A stretch of DNA of 64,000 nt, taken from contig NZ_WMBA01000007.1 of NCBI RefSeq assembly GCF_009707865.1, forward strand, positions 62,001 to 126,000, read 5' to 3'. The position numbers and the translations under genes are program-made. The notes under the pieces are model-generated. The model was not told where the DNA came from, did not search any database, and worked only from the letters and a program-made list of their open reading frames with translations. This stretch comes from Amycolatopsis pithecellobii (lineage in GTDB: Bacteria > Actinomycetota > Actinomycetes > Mycobacteriales > Pseudonocardiaceae). Shown here piece by piece: positions 1 through 8,648 of the stretch (the first letter of the stretch is position 1; each line of letters starts with the position of its first letter).

Positions 1-350
1 TGCGCCCGCCGCTGGTGATGGTCGCCCTGGATCTATCGTCGCGTCTGCTCGCCCACATCCGGCGGTCACAGCGCTGCGGGGTGAACATTTTGGGCAGTCA
101 CCAGGTCGACCTCGCGCGGGCGTTCGCGACGAAGGCTGATGAGAAGTTCGCTGGGGTGGCCTGGCGCTCGGCTCAGGGGGTGCCGCGGCTGGATGGGGCT
201 GCGGGCTGGCTTGCCTGCGATCTGGACGCGCTGGTGCCGTGTGGTGACCACGCCATCGTCGTCGGCGCGGTGACCGACGCTCATTCCGCTGATGCGGAGC
301 CGCTGGCATATGTCCGGCAGAGCTTCGGCGTGCTCGCACCTCCGGCCTGA
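1..350 (+). CDS. Flavin reductase-like domain protein, 5' end missing
   Basis: The reading frame is open from the left edge (frame of position 3) to the stop at 350, so only about 115 C-terminal residues are seen. Blocks such as NILGSHQVDLARAF, KFAGVAW, WLACDLDALV and DHAIVVGAV, ending in YVRQSFGVL, are those of HpaC/ActVB-type flavin reductases, which use NAD(P)H to make free FMNH2 or FADH2 for a partner monooxygenase. It resembles the complete flavin reductase at 8639-9169 block by block, so the two are paralogues. The next gene lies 140 bases downstream and its partner monooxygenase is probably outside the window. The family call is firm; the substrate is unknown. Confidence 0.8.
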   Translation, partial: RPPLVMVALDLSSRLLAHIRRSQRCGVNILGSHQVDLARAFATKADEKFAGVAWRSAQGVPRLDGAAGWLACDLDALVPCGDHAIVVGAVTDAHSADAEPLAYVRQSFGVLAPPA

Positions 351-489
351 ATCGCGGCGCGCGTCGCCTCTACCAGACGAGAAGAAGAGGATCTGTATTT
401 GGATTCTGTCCCGCCCCCTATTTCTCAGCACTCGCCCATCGCGCAAGGCTCCCTCGCAAAAGACATCACGACCACCTCGAAGGAACGTC

Positions 490-906
490 ATGCAGCTCCC
501 TGAATCGGCACGCGAACTAATTCTCAGCGGCGCGATCGCCCACATGGTCACGATCAACCCCGACGGCGGGCCGCAGGTCAGCAACATCTGGGTTGACGTA
601 GACGGCGACGACCTGATCTCCGGCCATTTCGGCGAATACCGGAAGATCACGAACATTCGGCGCGACTCCCGGGTTGCGTACTCCTTCACGGCGCCGGAGC
701 CGATGCCGAATGGGATGCACCCCAACCTCGTCCTCTACGGCACCGCCGAAATCCTCGAAGGTGGTGCTCCCGAGCTCGTCTCCCGACTCGCGCTGCGCTA
801 CGTGGCCCCGGACTTCGACTACCCGGTGCCAGAAGGCCGGCCAGCGGGGTTCACGATCCGCGCGACGATTCGCCGGATCGCCGGTGTAGGGCCCTGGGTC
901 GGCTGA
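490..906 (+). CDS. PPOX-class F420/FMN-dependent oxidoreductase
   Basis: This 138-residue protein has the split beta-barrel signature of the PPOX class: a start like LPESARELILSGAIAHMVT, then NPDGGPQVSNIWVDVDGD and FGEYRKITNIRRDSRVAYS. Actinobacterial members bind F420 or FMN and reduce small organic substrates. The ATG at 490 follows GAAGGAA and gives the normal family length; a longer in-frame extension to 292 has no matching family sequence. The gene is followed 20 bases later by a carboxymuconolactone decarboxylase-like gene and then a VOC gene, a small catabolic trio on the same strand. The substrate cannot be assigned. Confidence 0.8.
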   Translation: MQLPESARELILSGAIAHMVTINPDGGPQVSNIWVDVDGDDLISGHFGEYRKITNIRRDSRVAYSFTAPEPMPNGMHPNLVLYGTAEILEGGAPELVSRLALRYVAPDFDYPVPEGRPAGFTIRATIRRIAGVGPWVG

Positions 907-926
907 CCGCCGTCTGGAGGAGCGCT

Positions 927-1250
927 ATGCCTAATGATGGCCCTGGCCGGTCGAGTATCGGCGACATCGCCCCGACACTCGCTGCCCTCACCGACGACAT
1001 CCTATACGACCAGATCTGGGAACGGCCTGGCCTCGACAAGCGCGACCGCAGCCTGGTCACGGTCGGTGCACTCGTCGCGCTCTACCGAGGTGATGAACTC
1101 GACCTACACCTGCGCACAGCACTGCAGAACGGCGTGACTCTCGACGAGCTCGTCGAACTGATCACCCATCTCGCCTTCTATGCGGGATGGCCTAACTCAG
1201 TCACAGCACTGAACCGGCTCCGGGCGATTCTGCTCGAGCAGACGCCGTAG
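927..1250 (+). CDS. Carboxymuconolactone decarboxylase family protein
   Basis: A 107-residue all-helical protein with the CMD core DKRDRSLVTVGALVAL, then LHLRTALQNGVTLDELVELI and THLAFYAGWPNSVTALN. It lacks the CxxC of the AhpD peroxidase branch, so it belongs with the decarboxylase-like branch related to PcaC. PcaC decarboxylates 4-carboxymuconolactone in the beta-ketoadipate pathway, but many members have other or unknown roles. GGAGGAG lies 5-11 bases before the ATG. It sits between a PPOX flavoprotein and a VOC protein with short gaps, suggesting co-transcription. The precise reaction is not determined here. Confidence 0.8.
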   Translation: MPNDGPGRSSIGDIAPTLAALTDDILYDQIWERPGLDKRDRSLVTVGALVALYRGDELDLHLRTALQNGVTLDELVELITHLAFYAGWPNSVTALNRLRAILLEQTP

Positions 1251-1366
1251 TGGAGCACGCTCGTCGGGACCTCGCCCAGGCAGGTCATAGACGAGCAACT
1301 CATGTCCGACGGATCGGGAAACCGCCCTACGAGCCGATCCGAGATAACCTTCGATTGGACAGCCAG

Positions 1367-1888
1367 ATGAACATTCGCGGGATCGACCACATCGGAATCA
1401 CCGTCCCAGATATCAAGCAAGCAACCGAGTTCTTCGTGAAGGCGTTCGACGCCATCTACATGTACGACATCATCGATGCCCCGATTGGGGGAGCCTGGAT
1501 CGAGGAGGGCCTCGGAGTACCTGAGGGGACAACGATCCAGTCGATTCGAGTATTGCGACTCGGAAATGGTCCGAATATCGAACTTTTCGACTACTCGGCA
1601 ACAGGGCAACAGGCAGCCGCCCTGCCCTGCGACCTGGGCTATCAGCATGTCGCGATCTTTGTAGACGACATCGCCGCCGCATCAGAGAAGCTGGAAGGGG
1701 CCGGTGCGCGGATCCTGGGGGGTGGGGCGCGTGATCTGCCGGGCGCCGAAGCGGGCGAGGGGTGTCAGTTCCTGTACGCCAAGGCGCCGTGGGGGAGCAC
1801 CATTGAGCTCGTCACGTACTCCTCTGTGCAGGCTTACCACTCTGTAACCAGTTTCCGTAAGTGGACGCCGGAGCCCAGGTCAAAGTAG
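1367..1888 (+). CDS. VOC (glyoxalase/extradiol dioxygenase-fold) family protein
   Basis: About 173 residues. Two VOC half-modules are visible: RGIDHIGITVPDIKQATEFF near the start and LGYQHVAIFVDDIAAASEKL in the middle, ending with GSTIELVTY. His (IDH, YQH) and Glu (IEL) at the usual metal positions are present. The frame remains open upstream to a GTG at 1250 overlapping the previous stop, but the family homology starts at the ATG at 1367, so that start is chosen. Members bind a divalent metal and catalyse isomerisation, epimerisation or ring cleavage. The last gene of the small catabolic trio; substrate unknown. Confidence 0.75.
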   Translation: MNIRGIDHIGITVPDIKQATEFFVKAFDAIYMYDIIDAPIGGAWIEEGLGVPEGTTIQSIRVLRLGNGPNIELFDYSATGQQAAALPCDLGYQHVAIFVDDIAAASEKLEGAGARILGGGARDLPGAEAGEGCQFLYAKAPWGSTIELVTYSSVQAYHSVTSFRKWTPEPRSK

Positions 1889-1899
1889 CGCGCAAGCTT

Positions 1900-2060
1900 C
1901 ACAACGACCCGATCGCGGATGGCTCGCGTCGGTCGCCGATGGTTCTGTGCCGGTCGTAGTGGGTGCGGGCGCCGGGCAAGGCGGTCAACGCGGCAAAGGC
2001 CCAGACGTGCCCAGACGTAGCCGACCGCGGCCAGGCGTTGGTTCTTGACTCGGCGGTGCA
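1900..2060 (-). mobile_element. IS110-family transposase remnant (C-terminal part)
   Basis: On the minus strand two frames give [13 protein letters not shown] and then [19 protein letters not shown] followed by IGDR. This is the conserved C-terminal region of IS110-type (DEDD/Ser) transposases. The two pieces are put out of frame by a perfect 10-base tandem duplication (GCCCAGACGT twice, about 2001-2020). Nothing else of the element is recognised. The remnant abuts the decayed alpha-hydroxyacid oxidase gene and may mark the event that started its decay. Confidence 0.6.
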
Positions 2061-2189
2061 GGGATCCAGTGGCGGAGGCCGGCTGTCAAAAACAGCAAGG
2101 AGGCGTCTGCATGGACTGCTGCAAGGTCCACAAGGCTTGCCTGGCTGTCGCGGGCCTCTGTCATCGTGATCGAGCCCGCTGCGGGCGAC

Positions 2190-3517
2190 GGGACTGGCTC
2201 GCGGCGGGCTCTTGGTGCTTCGTGCCCGGAAGCGCACGCGATCCGCGGTGAGCTCGTCGGTGGTCGTGGCCCCGAGCAGTTGCATGGTGCGTCGGACGTC
2301 GTTGCGGAGGATTTCCCGGAGCCGGTCGACTCCCCTCTCCCCGGCCGCCATGAGCCCGTAGAGGTAGGCCCGGCCGATCAACGCTGCGGTGGCGCCGAGG
2401 CAGACCGCGGCGACGATGTCGGCGCCGGACATGACACCACCGTCGACGTAGACCTCTGCCCGTCCGTCGAGGGCCTTCACCACGGCGGGCAGCTGCTCGA
2501 GGGGGTGGGTGCCCGGTCGAGCTGTCGACCGCCGTGGTTGCTCAGAACGACGGCAACCGCGCCGGCGTTGACAACCGAAAGCGCGTCCTCAACGCTGGCC
2601 AGGCCTTTCACGATGAGCTTGCCCGGCCAGGTCTCACGCAGCCAACGAACGTCGCGCACAGTGGCGGACGGGTCGAGAGGCTGCCGAGCTCGGCCACGGT
2701 GCCGGCGAACGAGGACAACCCCGCGAACTCCAGCGGGGGTGTGGTCAGCATGTTGAACCACCACCAGGGGCCGGACCGCACCGTCGAGGAACGTGCGCAG
2801 GGTCAAGGTGGGCGGGATGGTCATGCCGTTGCGGACATCTCTGAGCCGAGCGCCGGGGACCGGGGTGTCGACGGTGAGCACGAGGGTGCCGAAGCCGGCG
2901 GCGCGGGCGCGGTTGATCAGCTCGTGCGTCCGGTCGCGGTCGCGCCATAGATACAGCTGGAACCAGTGGTCGGCACCCGGGGCCGTCGCTGCCAGATCCT
3001 CCGGCGAGGTGGTGCCCATGGTCGACAGCGCGTAGGGCAGGCGGGCACGTCGAGCCGCCCGCCCGACGGCGATCTCGCCCTCGTGGTGAAGCATGCGGGT
3101 GAACCCGGTCGGGCCGAGGACCAGAGGTGGTCTGGTCGAGGCGCCCAGCACGGTCGTGCTGATGTCGATCGCGCTGACATCGCGCAGCACGCTCGGCCGG
3201 AACTCGACCCTGTCAAACGCCTCGCGGGAGCGCCGCAACGACACCTCACGCTCGGCGCCCCCGTCCACGTAGTCGAACACGGCCCGTGGAGTGCGCCGGC
3301 GGGCGATCCGCCGCAGGTCCTCCACGGACGCGGCCGCCGCCGCGCGGCGCCGGCGCCCGTCAAGGAGCACCGGGCGTGGCTTGAGCAGTGGCGCGAACTC
3401 CGACCAATGCGGTACACGGCGCCGGACCGTGGACGTATCCGGCTGAGCGATGGCCGTCGGATGCAGCGCGACCGGCGAGAAGCCGCGGAGGGCTCGGAAG
3501 ATCAAGGAACAGCGCAA
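2190..3517 (-). pseudogene. FMN-dependent alpha-hydroxyacid oxidase (LldD-like), frameshifted
   Basis: Fragments in different minus-strand frames together make one LldD/lactate-monooxygenase-like protein. The N-terminal part (about 3430 down to 2770) has YDYVDGGAE, GPTGFTRMLHHEGE, YALSTMGTTS, QLYLWRDRDR and LTVDTPVPGARLRDVRNGM. The segment WFNMLTTPPLEFAGLSSF at about 2760-2700 is in another frame. The frame then returns for [14 protein letters not shown] and SNHGGRQLD, and shifts again near 2510 before [17 protein letters not shown] and [13 protein letters not shown]. At least three frameshifts (about 2765, 2680 and 2510) rule out a functional product. The intact paralogue is at 11362-12627. 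The start is uncertain because the 5' end overlaps the divergent TetR gene. Confidence 0.85.
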
Positions 3518-4032
3518 AGAGCAGCTGCTGGATGCGCTTGAGCACTTGCTGGAAAAGAAACCCTTGCGCGACCTGGGCGTGGAGGAGATCGCAGAGGCGG
3601 CGGGTATCGCTCGCAGCCGCTTCTACTACAAGTCCAGACATGAGGCATTGGCAGCTCTGCTGCGCAGGATCGCGGATGAGGTACTCGACAGCTACGCCTT
3701 GCCCGACAGTTGGTTCTCGGCGGTGCCCGAAGGAAGGCCGCGCGTCGCTCAGTCTCACTTTCGAGCGCATGTCGGGAGTGTGGCGGAGGCATGGCGCGGC
3801 GGTTCGTGAGGGCTGCGACATGTGGAACGGCGTGCCCGAGGTTGCCGAGAAGTGGCAGGAGATCATGTCGGGACTGGTCGACGCGACGGCGGCGGCGATC
3901 GACCGTGAGCGCGATCGCGGTGCCGCGCCGGACGGACCCGCTGCGCGCCAGCTCGCGCAGACCCTGAACGACGTGGGAACGTCGGTGTGGATGCGCTCGA
4001 TTTACCTCGCGGACGACCCCGCCCCGCGGTAG
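3450..4032 (+). pseudogene. TetR/AcrR-family regulator with one frameshift
   Basis: The first frame encodes a normal TetR helix-turn-helix: KEQRKEQLLDALEHLLEKK, then LGVEEIAEAAGIARSRFYY. Homology then jumps to another frame near 3737, which reads EGRASLSLTFERMSGVWRRH and continues VREGCDMWNGVPEVAEKW to a stop at 4032. Joined at that point the protein would be about 193 residues, the usual length for the family. It is divergent from the decayed alpha-hydroxyacid oxidase, which it probably once controlled. One frameshift could be a sequencing error, but its decayed neighbour makes real loss more likely. Confidence 0.75.
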
Positions 4033-4516
4033 GCGTCTGTCGGTGAGCCGGCGCGAACGGTGTGGTGCTGCATCATCGATTCTCGAAGCTTGCCCAGGAG
4101 CGCCGGGCGTCGGGCAACGTTCGCCCTGGGGAGAAGCCCGGCGGCACACCTCGGTCAGCGTGGTGTGATTGCAAATTTCTCATCGTTCACTGCGACTGTC
4201 GCGGGAAAAGACCTACGGGGATGGATACCCCTCTGGAGCCGCAGGTCCGGTCCTTCGGGCGCCCGAAGCAACCTTTCCGAGGTCGTCACGACTTGCTCCG
4301 ATCACGAAGATCTTCGGCAGGTGTTGGGTTGCCGCGGGGAGTGACGGTTTCGACAGCCGAGCGGGACACGGCTGGTCCGGTGGCGTTCTACGGTTGTTGT
4401 CCGACCGAGGACAATCAGGTTCCGTAACCGTTGTGAGCGTTCCCTGCGACGGTTACGGGCGTGGTGGTTGACCCTTCCACACGTGGTGTGAACCCCGGCT
4501 CGCGACGATCGCGTCA
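4033..4516 (+). other. Intergenic stretch without a recognisable gene
   Basis: No family-like translation was found on either strand in these 484 bases; short open frames have no recognisable motif. One inverted repeat, TTGTCC-N6-GGACAA, lies at 4397-4414 and could be a protein binding site, but no regulator can be paired with it. The stretch leads directly into the isomerase remnant. Confidence 0.4.
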
Positions 4517-4712
4517 TTGCCGTTGGACGCGTTGCCGGCGCACGGCATGCTGGGTGACGGACACATCGACCTGCGTGCGTTCGTCGCGCTCACCTAGTCC
4601 GCCGGCTACCGAAGCGACATCGAGGTGGAAACCTTAATGCAGACAGGTTGACAGTTAGCCCAGCGCGGTGTTCGAGACCATCCGCGGCGGCTATGCCGAG
4701 CGCGTCGTGTGA
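4517..4712 (+). pseudogene. C-terminal remnant of a sugar phosphate isomerase/epimerase
   Basis: Translated with one in-frame stop and a frame change, the sequence reads LPLDALPAHGMLGDGHIDLR then AFVALT, stop, SAGYRSDIEVE, and in another frame VFETIRGGYAERVV followed by a stop. This matches the C-terminus of xylose isomerase-like TIM-barrel proteins (GxGxLGDGxIDL, the AGYxGxxEVE block, and a final ETxRxxYAE). The rest of the gene is gone. It overlaps the 3' end of the RibBA-like gene on the other strand. Confidence 0.55.
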
Positions 4713-5830
4713 AGCTGTGCTGTTCGGGTGGCGACGCGGATGCCGAGGCGGGCCAGTGCGTCGGCTTCGGCCGCGTACGGTGTAAGGAGGTCTACCGAGG
4801 AAATGTCGAGGTCTCGGACAATGCCTGCGGCTATCGCCGTGTCGCGGTTCGCGATCGTGGCTGCGGGTCTGTGCCCCAGTACGGATGTGTTGACGGGACT
4901 GCGAAGGTAGATCAAGACGCCGTGACCGGCGGCGGCGATCGTGGCCAGCGCTTGATGGGTGCTGTCCGCGCAGTCGCAGCGGTGGGAGCCGAACACGTCA
5001 CCGATCAGGCATTCGCGCTGTATTCGCACGGGTACGGACTCACCGGAGTGGTTGCCTAGAACGAAGGCGATGTGCTCCCGCTCGTCGAGGATGCTGTGGT
5101 AGCTGACTGCGGTGAAGTCGGCGTGCGCTAATCGGACATTCGTCCGGGCGGTGGGGGCGACCACGACTCCGTTGCAGAGGCGGTGGTCCCGCAGGTCTGC
5201 GACCGAGATGAGCGGGAACCCGCGGTGCTGCGCGAAACGGCGCAACTCGCTGCCCTGCGCCAGCTCCCGGGGGTCGTTCTCCGAGACCAGCTTGCAGAGT
5301 GCGGCAGAAGGCCGCCTGCCGGCAAGGACGGCGAGGTCGACCGCGGCCTCGGCGGCGCCCGGGCGTTGCAGCACTCCGCCGGCGGACGCGCGGAGCGGCA
5401 CGACATGACCCGGGCGTGTGAATGAGCTCGGCTCGGCGTTTGGGTCGGCCAGTGTGCGCAGGGTGATCGCGCGATCCGTGGCCGAGATGCCGGTCGAAAT
5501 TGCCTCGCGGGCGTCAACCGTGACCGTGTAGGCCGATCCGTGCGGGTCGTGGCTGCGTCTGATGGCGGGCAGCTCGAGGCGATCGGCGTCGGACTCGGTG
5601 ATGGCGACGCAGAGGAAGCCCGAGCCGTACCGGACAGCGACCGCGACGAGCTGCGGAGTCGCGCACTCTGCGGCGAAAACGAGGTCACCGCCGTTCTCGT
5701 CGTGCTCGCTGTCGACGATCACGACCGGCATGCCCTGTGCGAACGCCGCGATCGCTTCCCGCACCGCGGGAGGTCCGATTTCTGCCTGGGCGGATACCGG
5801 CGGCCTGCGGCCGGTGGGTGCCTGAGTCAC
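4691..5830 (-). CDS. RibBA-like fusion protein with altered active sites
   Basis: 379 residues with an N-terminal DHBP synthase-like half (about 20-215) and a C-terminal GTP cyclohydrolase II-like half (about 230-370). Fold-level blocks remain: TGISATDRAITLRTL, RPGHVVPLRASAGGVLQR, and the zinc motif ECLIGDVFGSHRCDC. Catalytic residues do not. The family loop DEDRENEGD is here DSEHDENGGD (Arg to Asp, second Glu to Gly), GGHTEA is PGAAEA (His lost), and the GCHII motif RQEGRxIGL is replaced by LRSPVNTSVL. It is therefore unlikely to make riboflavin precursors. Its start overlaps the stop of the upstream acyl-CoA synthetase by 4 bases, so it is the last gene of a flavin-monooxygenase operon. It may have a new reaction or a binding role. 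Confidence 0.75.
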   Translation of the reverse strand: MTQAPTGRRPPVSAQAEIGPPAVREAIAAFAQGMPVVIVDSEHDENGGDLVFAAECATPQLVAVAVRYGSGFLCVAITESDADRLELPAIRRSHDPHGSAYTVTVDAREAISTGISATDRAITLRTLADPNAEPSSFTRPGHVVPLRASAGGVLQRPGAAEAAVDLAVLAGRRPSAALCKLVSENDPRELAQGSELRRFAQHRGFPLISVADLRDHRLCNGVVVAPTARTNVRLAHADFTAVSYHSILDEREHIAFVLGNHSGESVPVRIQRECLIGDVFGSHRCDCADSTHQALATIAAAGHGVLIYLRSPVNTSVLGHRPAATIANRDTAIAAGIVRDLDISSVDLLTPYAAEADALARLGIRVATRTAQLHTTRSA

Positions 5831-7740
5831 GGTGCGGCTCCCTTCGTCCGGCGACCGATGTTGTGAGCTGATTTCGCAGGCCGTACCCCGAGCTGGGTCT
5901 TGAGCACGGCAAGGACGGACGGGTCCTCGATCGTGGGCGGCGTATCGACGGTTTGTCCCTGAGCCACGTCGCGGATGGTGCGGCGCAGCACCTTTCCCGA
6001 GCGGGTTTTGGGCAATGCGGCAACCACGTGGACCTCACGAAGTGCCGCGACGGCGCCGAATCGCGCCCGGACCAGCCGAACAAGTTCGTCGGCCACGGCC
6101 GGGTCCTGATGGTCGGCGCCGTTCTTGAGCACGATGAACGCGTGCGGGACCTGCCCCTTCAGCGGATCGTCGAGTCCGACCACCGCACACTCCGCGACAC
6201 TGTGGTGAGTGGCGAGGAGTCCTTCGAGGACACCCGTCGACAGGCGATGGCCTGCCACATTGATGACGTCGTCGGTGCGCCCGAGCACCTGCACGGTGCC
6301 GTCGTCGTCGATGTAGCCGCTGTCGCCCGTGTGGTAGTAGCCCGGGTAAGCCGTGAGGTACTCGGACGCGAAACGGTCCGGGTCGTTCCAGATCGCCGTG
6401 GTGACCCCGGGTGGTAACGGCAGCCGTAGGCAGATCGAGCCCTCCCCGCCGCGCGGCACGTCGCGGCCGTTCGCGTCGAGAACGACGACATTGAAGCCGG
6501 GTGTCGGCCTACCCCCGCTTGCTCGTGTCTCGCGGGATCCGGCCGTGATGGGCCATCCCGTTTCCGTCTGCCACCAGTTGTCCACCACCGGTACCCCGAG
6601 CACGTTCCGCGCCCAGGTGGCCGTCTCATCATCAAGGCGCTCACCGGCCACGAACAGCGCTTCAAGCGCGTCCAGCACCTGCTCGCGCACGTGTGCGCCG
6701 TCCTCGTCGGCTCGCCGGATCGCACGCAAGGCCGTGGGCGCGGTGAACAGACCTGTGACCCGGTGCCGGGCACAGATCCGCCAGAACGTTCCCGCGTCCG
6801 GTGTGCCGACCGGCTTTCCCTCGTAGAGCACGGTCGTCGCCCCGATCAGCAGCGGGGCATACACGATGTAGGAGTGGCCGACGACCCAGCCGATGTCCGA
6901 GGCGGCCCACCATACGTCGCCGGCTTCGATACCGAAGATGTGCCGCATCGACCATGCCAGGGCGACGGCGTGCCCGCCGTTGTCTCGGACGACTCCCTTG
7001 GGCCGTCCGGTCGTGCCGGACGTATAGAGAATGTAGAGGGGGTCGCCGCTGGCGACGTCGACACAGGCTAGCTTCGCCCCCGCGTGCGCTTCCATCTCGG
7101 CGTTCCAGTCGAGATCACGGCCGGGTTGAAGCTTGGCGGGCAACTGGGGTCGCTGCTTCACGACCACGGCGCAGATGTCGTTGTCAGCCATGGCGAGCGC
7201 CTCGTCGACGAGCTCCTTGTAGTTGATCACCCGCCCCGGCTCGAATCCGCAGGACGCCGTCAGAATGACCTTGGGCCCTGCGTCATCGAGGCGAGCGGCA
7301 AGCTCCGGCGCGGCGAATCCACCGAACACGACCGAATGGACGGCGCCGATCCGGGCACAAGCGAGCATGCCGATGACGGCCTCGGGAATCATCGGCATGT
7401 AGATCACGACGCGATCCCCGTGCCCTACCCCGAGATTGACCAGCATCGCGGCGCACACCTCGACGGCGCGCTGCAGAGCAGCGTAGGTGAAGCGTTCCTG
7501 CGCTCCCGTCATCGCGCTCTCCCAGACCAGGGCGACGCGATCTCCGTGACCCGCGATGACGTGGCGGTCGAGGGCATTGAAACAGGTGTTGAGACGTCCG
7601 TCGGCGAACCACTGCCACCGGCCGGACGATTCGGGTACGACCTGACTTGGCGCGCGGCTCCAGGCAATGAGCTTGCTCGCCTTGCTCCAGAACGCCGCGC
7701 TGTCCTCGAGGCTGCGGCGGTGTGTGTCTGCGAGTCCCAT
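5827..7740 (-). CDS. Propionyl-CoA synthetase-like acyl-CoA ligase
   Basis: 637 residues from the ATG at 7740, which has GGAGAG about 7 bases upstream; a longer frame to 7842 would run into the previous gene. The ANL-superfamily core is complete: YILYTSGTTGRPKGVVRD (P-loop), then GGHAVALAWSMRHIFG as in PrpE, DVWWAASDIGWVVGHSYI, DNWWQTETGWP, and the C-terminal catalytic Lys in PKTRSGKVLRR. The enzyme adenylates a short-chain acid with ATP and transfers it to CoA. Length and motifs fit PrpE/AcsA. In this operon it probably activates an acid released by the FAH-type hydrolase upstream; that link is inferred from order only. Confidence 0.88.
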   Translation of the reverse strand: MGLADTHRRSLEDSAAFWSKASKLIAWSRAPSQVVPESSGRWQWFADGRLNTCFNALDRHVIAGHGDRVALVWESAMTGAQERFTYAALQRAVEVCAAMLVNLGVGHGDRVVIYMPMIPEAVIGMLACARIGAVHSVVFGGFAAPELAARLDDAGPKVILTASCGFEPGRVINYKELVDEALAMADNDICAVVVKQRPQLPAKLQPGRDLDWNAEMEAHAGAKLACVDVASGDPLYILYTSGTTGRPKGVVRDNGGHAVALAWSMRHIFGIEAGDVWWAASDIGWVVGHSYIVYAPLLIGATTVLYEGKPVGTPDAGTFWRICARHRVTGLFTAPTALRAIRRADEDGAHVREQVLDALEALFVAGERLDDETATWARNVLGVPVVDNWWQTETGWPITAGSRETRASGGRPTPGFNVVVLDANGRDVPRGGEGSICLRLPLPPGVTTAIWNDPDRFASEYLTAYPGYYHTGDSGYIDDDGTVQVLGRTDDVINVAGHRLSTGVLEGLLATHHSVAECAVVGLDDPLKGQVPHAFIVLKNGADHQDPAVADELVRLVRARFGAVAALREVHVVAALPKTRSGKVLRRTIRDVAQGQTVDTPPTIEDPSVLAVLKTQLGVRPAKSAHNIGRRTKGAAP

Positions 7741-7787
7741 CTCCCACTCTCCGTTCGTCGGCTGCGCTCGGACGCCGCGCTCGGGGG

Positions 7788-8648
7788 TCACGCGTTCCTC
7801 GCACGGAATCGCTGCCGGATTTCGCCGATACCCGATGCCCATGTGACGAGTTCGTCGCCCGGGCGCAGGTACCGCGGCGGGTCATAGCCCATGCCGACGC
7901 CGGCTGGGGTGCCAGTGAACACGAGATCACCCGGCGCCAGTTCAACGATCCCTGACAGCGTTTCAAGGAGGGCTGGGATTCCACGAATCATGTTGGCCGA
8001 CCGGTCTCGCTGCACGGGTTCTCCGTTGAGGACGCAACCCAGTTCGATGTCGTCGGGGTCGGGAAACTCGTCGGGAGTCACCAGGAACGGGCCCACCGGC
8101 GAGAAGTTCCGGAACGATTTTGCCATGCTGAACTGCGGTGGTGTCGCCGCGAACTGATGTGCCCGGTCGGAGAGGTCCTGCCCGAGGGTCAGCCCGGCAA
8201 TGTGATCCCAGGCTTCCTCCGGCGGGATATCGCGTCCGGATTTGCCGATCACCACGACGAGCTCAGCCTCCCAGTCGACGCTGTCGGAGGGCAGTGTGAC
8301 GGTGGTGTGGGCACCGCTGAGGCTGCTCGCAAATTTCGTGAAAATCACGGGCTCGGTGGCTGTGGTGAAACCCGTCTCGTCCCGGTGCCTGCCGTAGTTG
8401 AGGCCAATCGCGAAGATCTGGCGTGGGGCGGCGACCACCGGGCCGAGGTCGGCGTACTCGAAGGTTTTCTCGGCGTGGTCCCACGATGATGTGGGCTGGG
8501 TCGTTGTCCAGCGCTGGAACTCGTCCCACCGCCCGAGCAGTTCCGCGGTGTCCGCGGGGAACGCGCCCTCGGTGACATCGTGCACGTCAACGCCGGTCTG
8601 GTGGTCGAGCACGACCGATGCGCGGCCACGCACGTTCGCTAGGCGCAT
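7788..8648 (-). CDS. Fumarylacetoacetate hydrolase family protein
   Basis: 286 residues with a typical FAH C-terminal domain: IFAIGLNYGRHRDE, EPVIFTKFASSLSG, VDWEAELVVVIGK with acidic metal ligands, then AKSFRNFSPVGPFLVT and GDLVFTGTPAGVG. Members cleave C-C bonds in beta-diketo or acylpyruvate-type acids, or hydrate/decarboxylate oxo-acids, using Mg or Ca. The gene starts inside the end of the flavin reductase gene (10-base overlap) and is followed 47 bases later by the acyl-CoA ligase. This suggests it acts on a ring-opened product of the monooxygenase pair. Exact substrate unknown. Confidence 0.87.
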   Translation of the reverse strand: MRLANVRGRASVVLDHQTGVDVHDVTEGAFPADTAELLGRWDEFQRWTTTQPTSSWDHAEKTFEYADLGPVVAAPRQIFAIGLNYGRHRDETGFTTATEPVIFTKFASSLSGAHTTVTLPSDSVDWEAELVVVIGKSGRDIPPEEAWDHIAGLTLGQDLSDRAHQFAATPPQFSMAKSFRNFSPVGPFLVTPDEFPDPDDIELGCVLNGEPVQRDRSANMIRGIPALLETLSGIVELAPGDLVFTGTPAGVGMGYDPPRYLRPGDELVTWASGIGEIRQRFRARNA

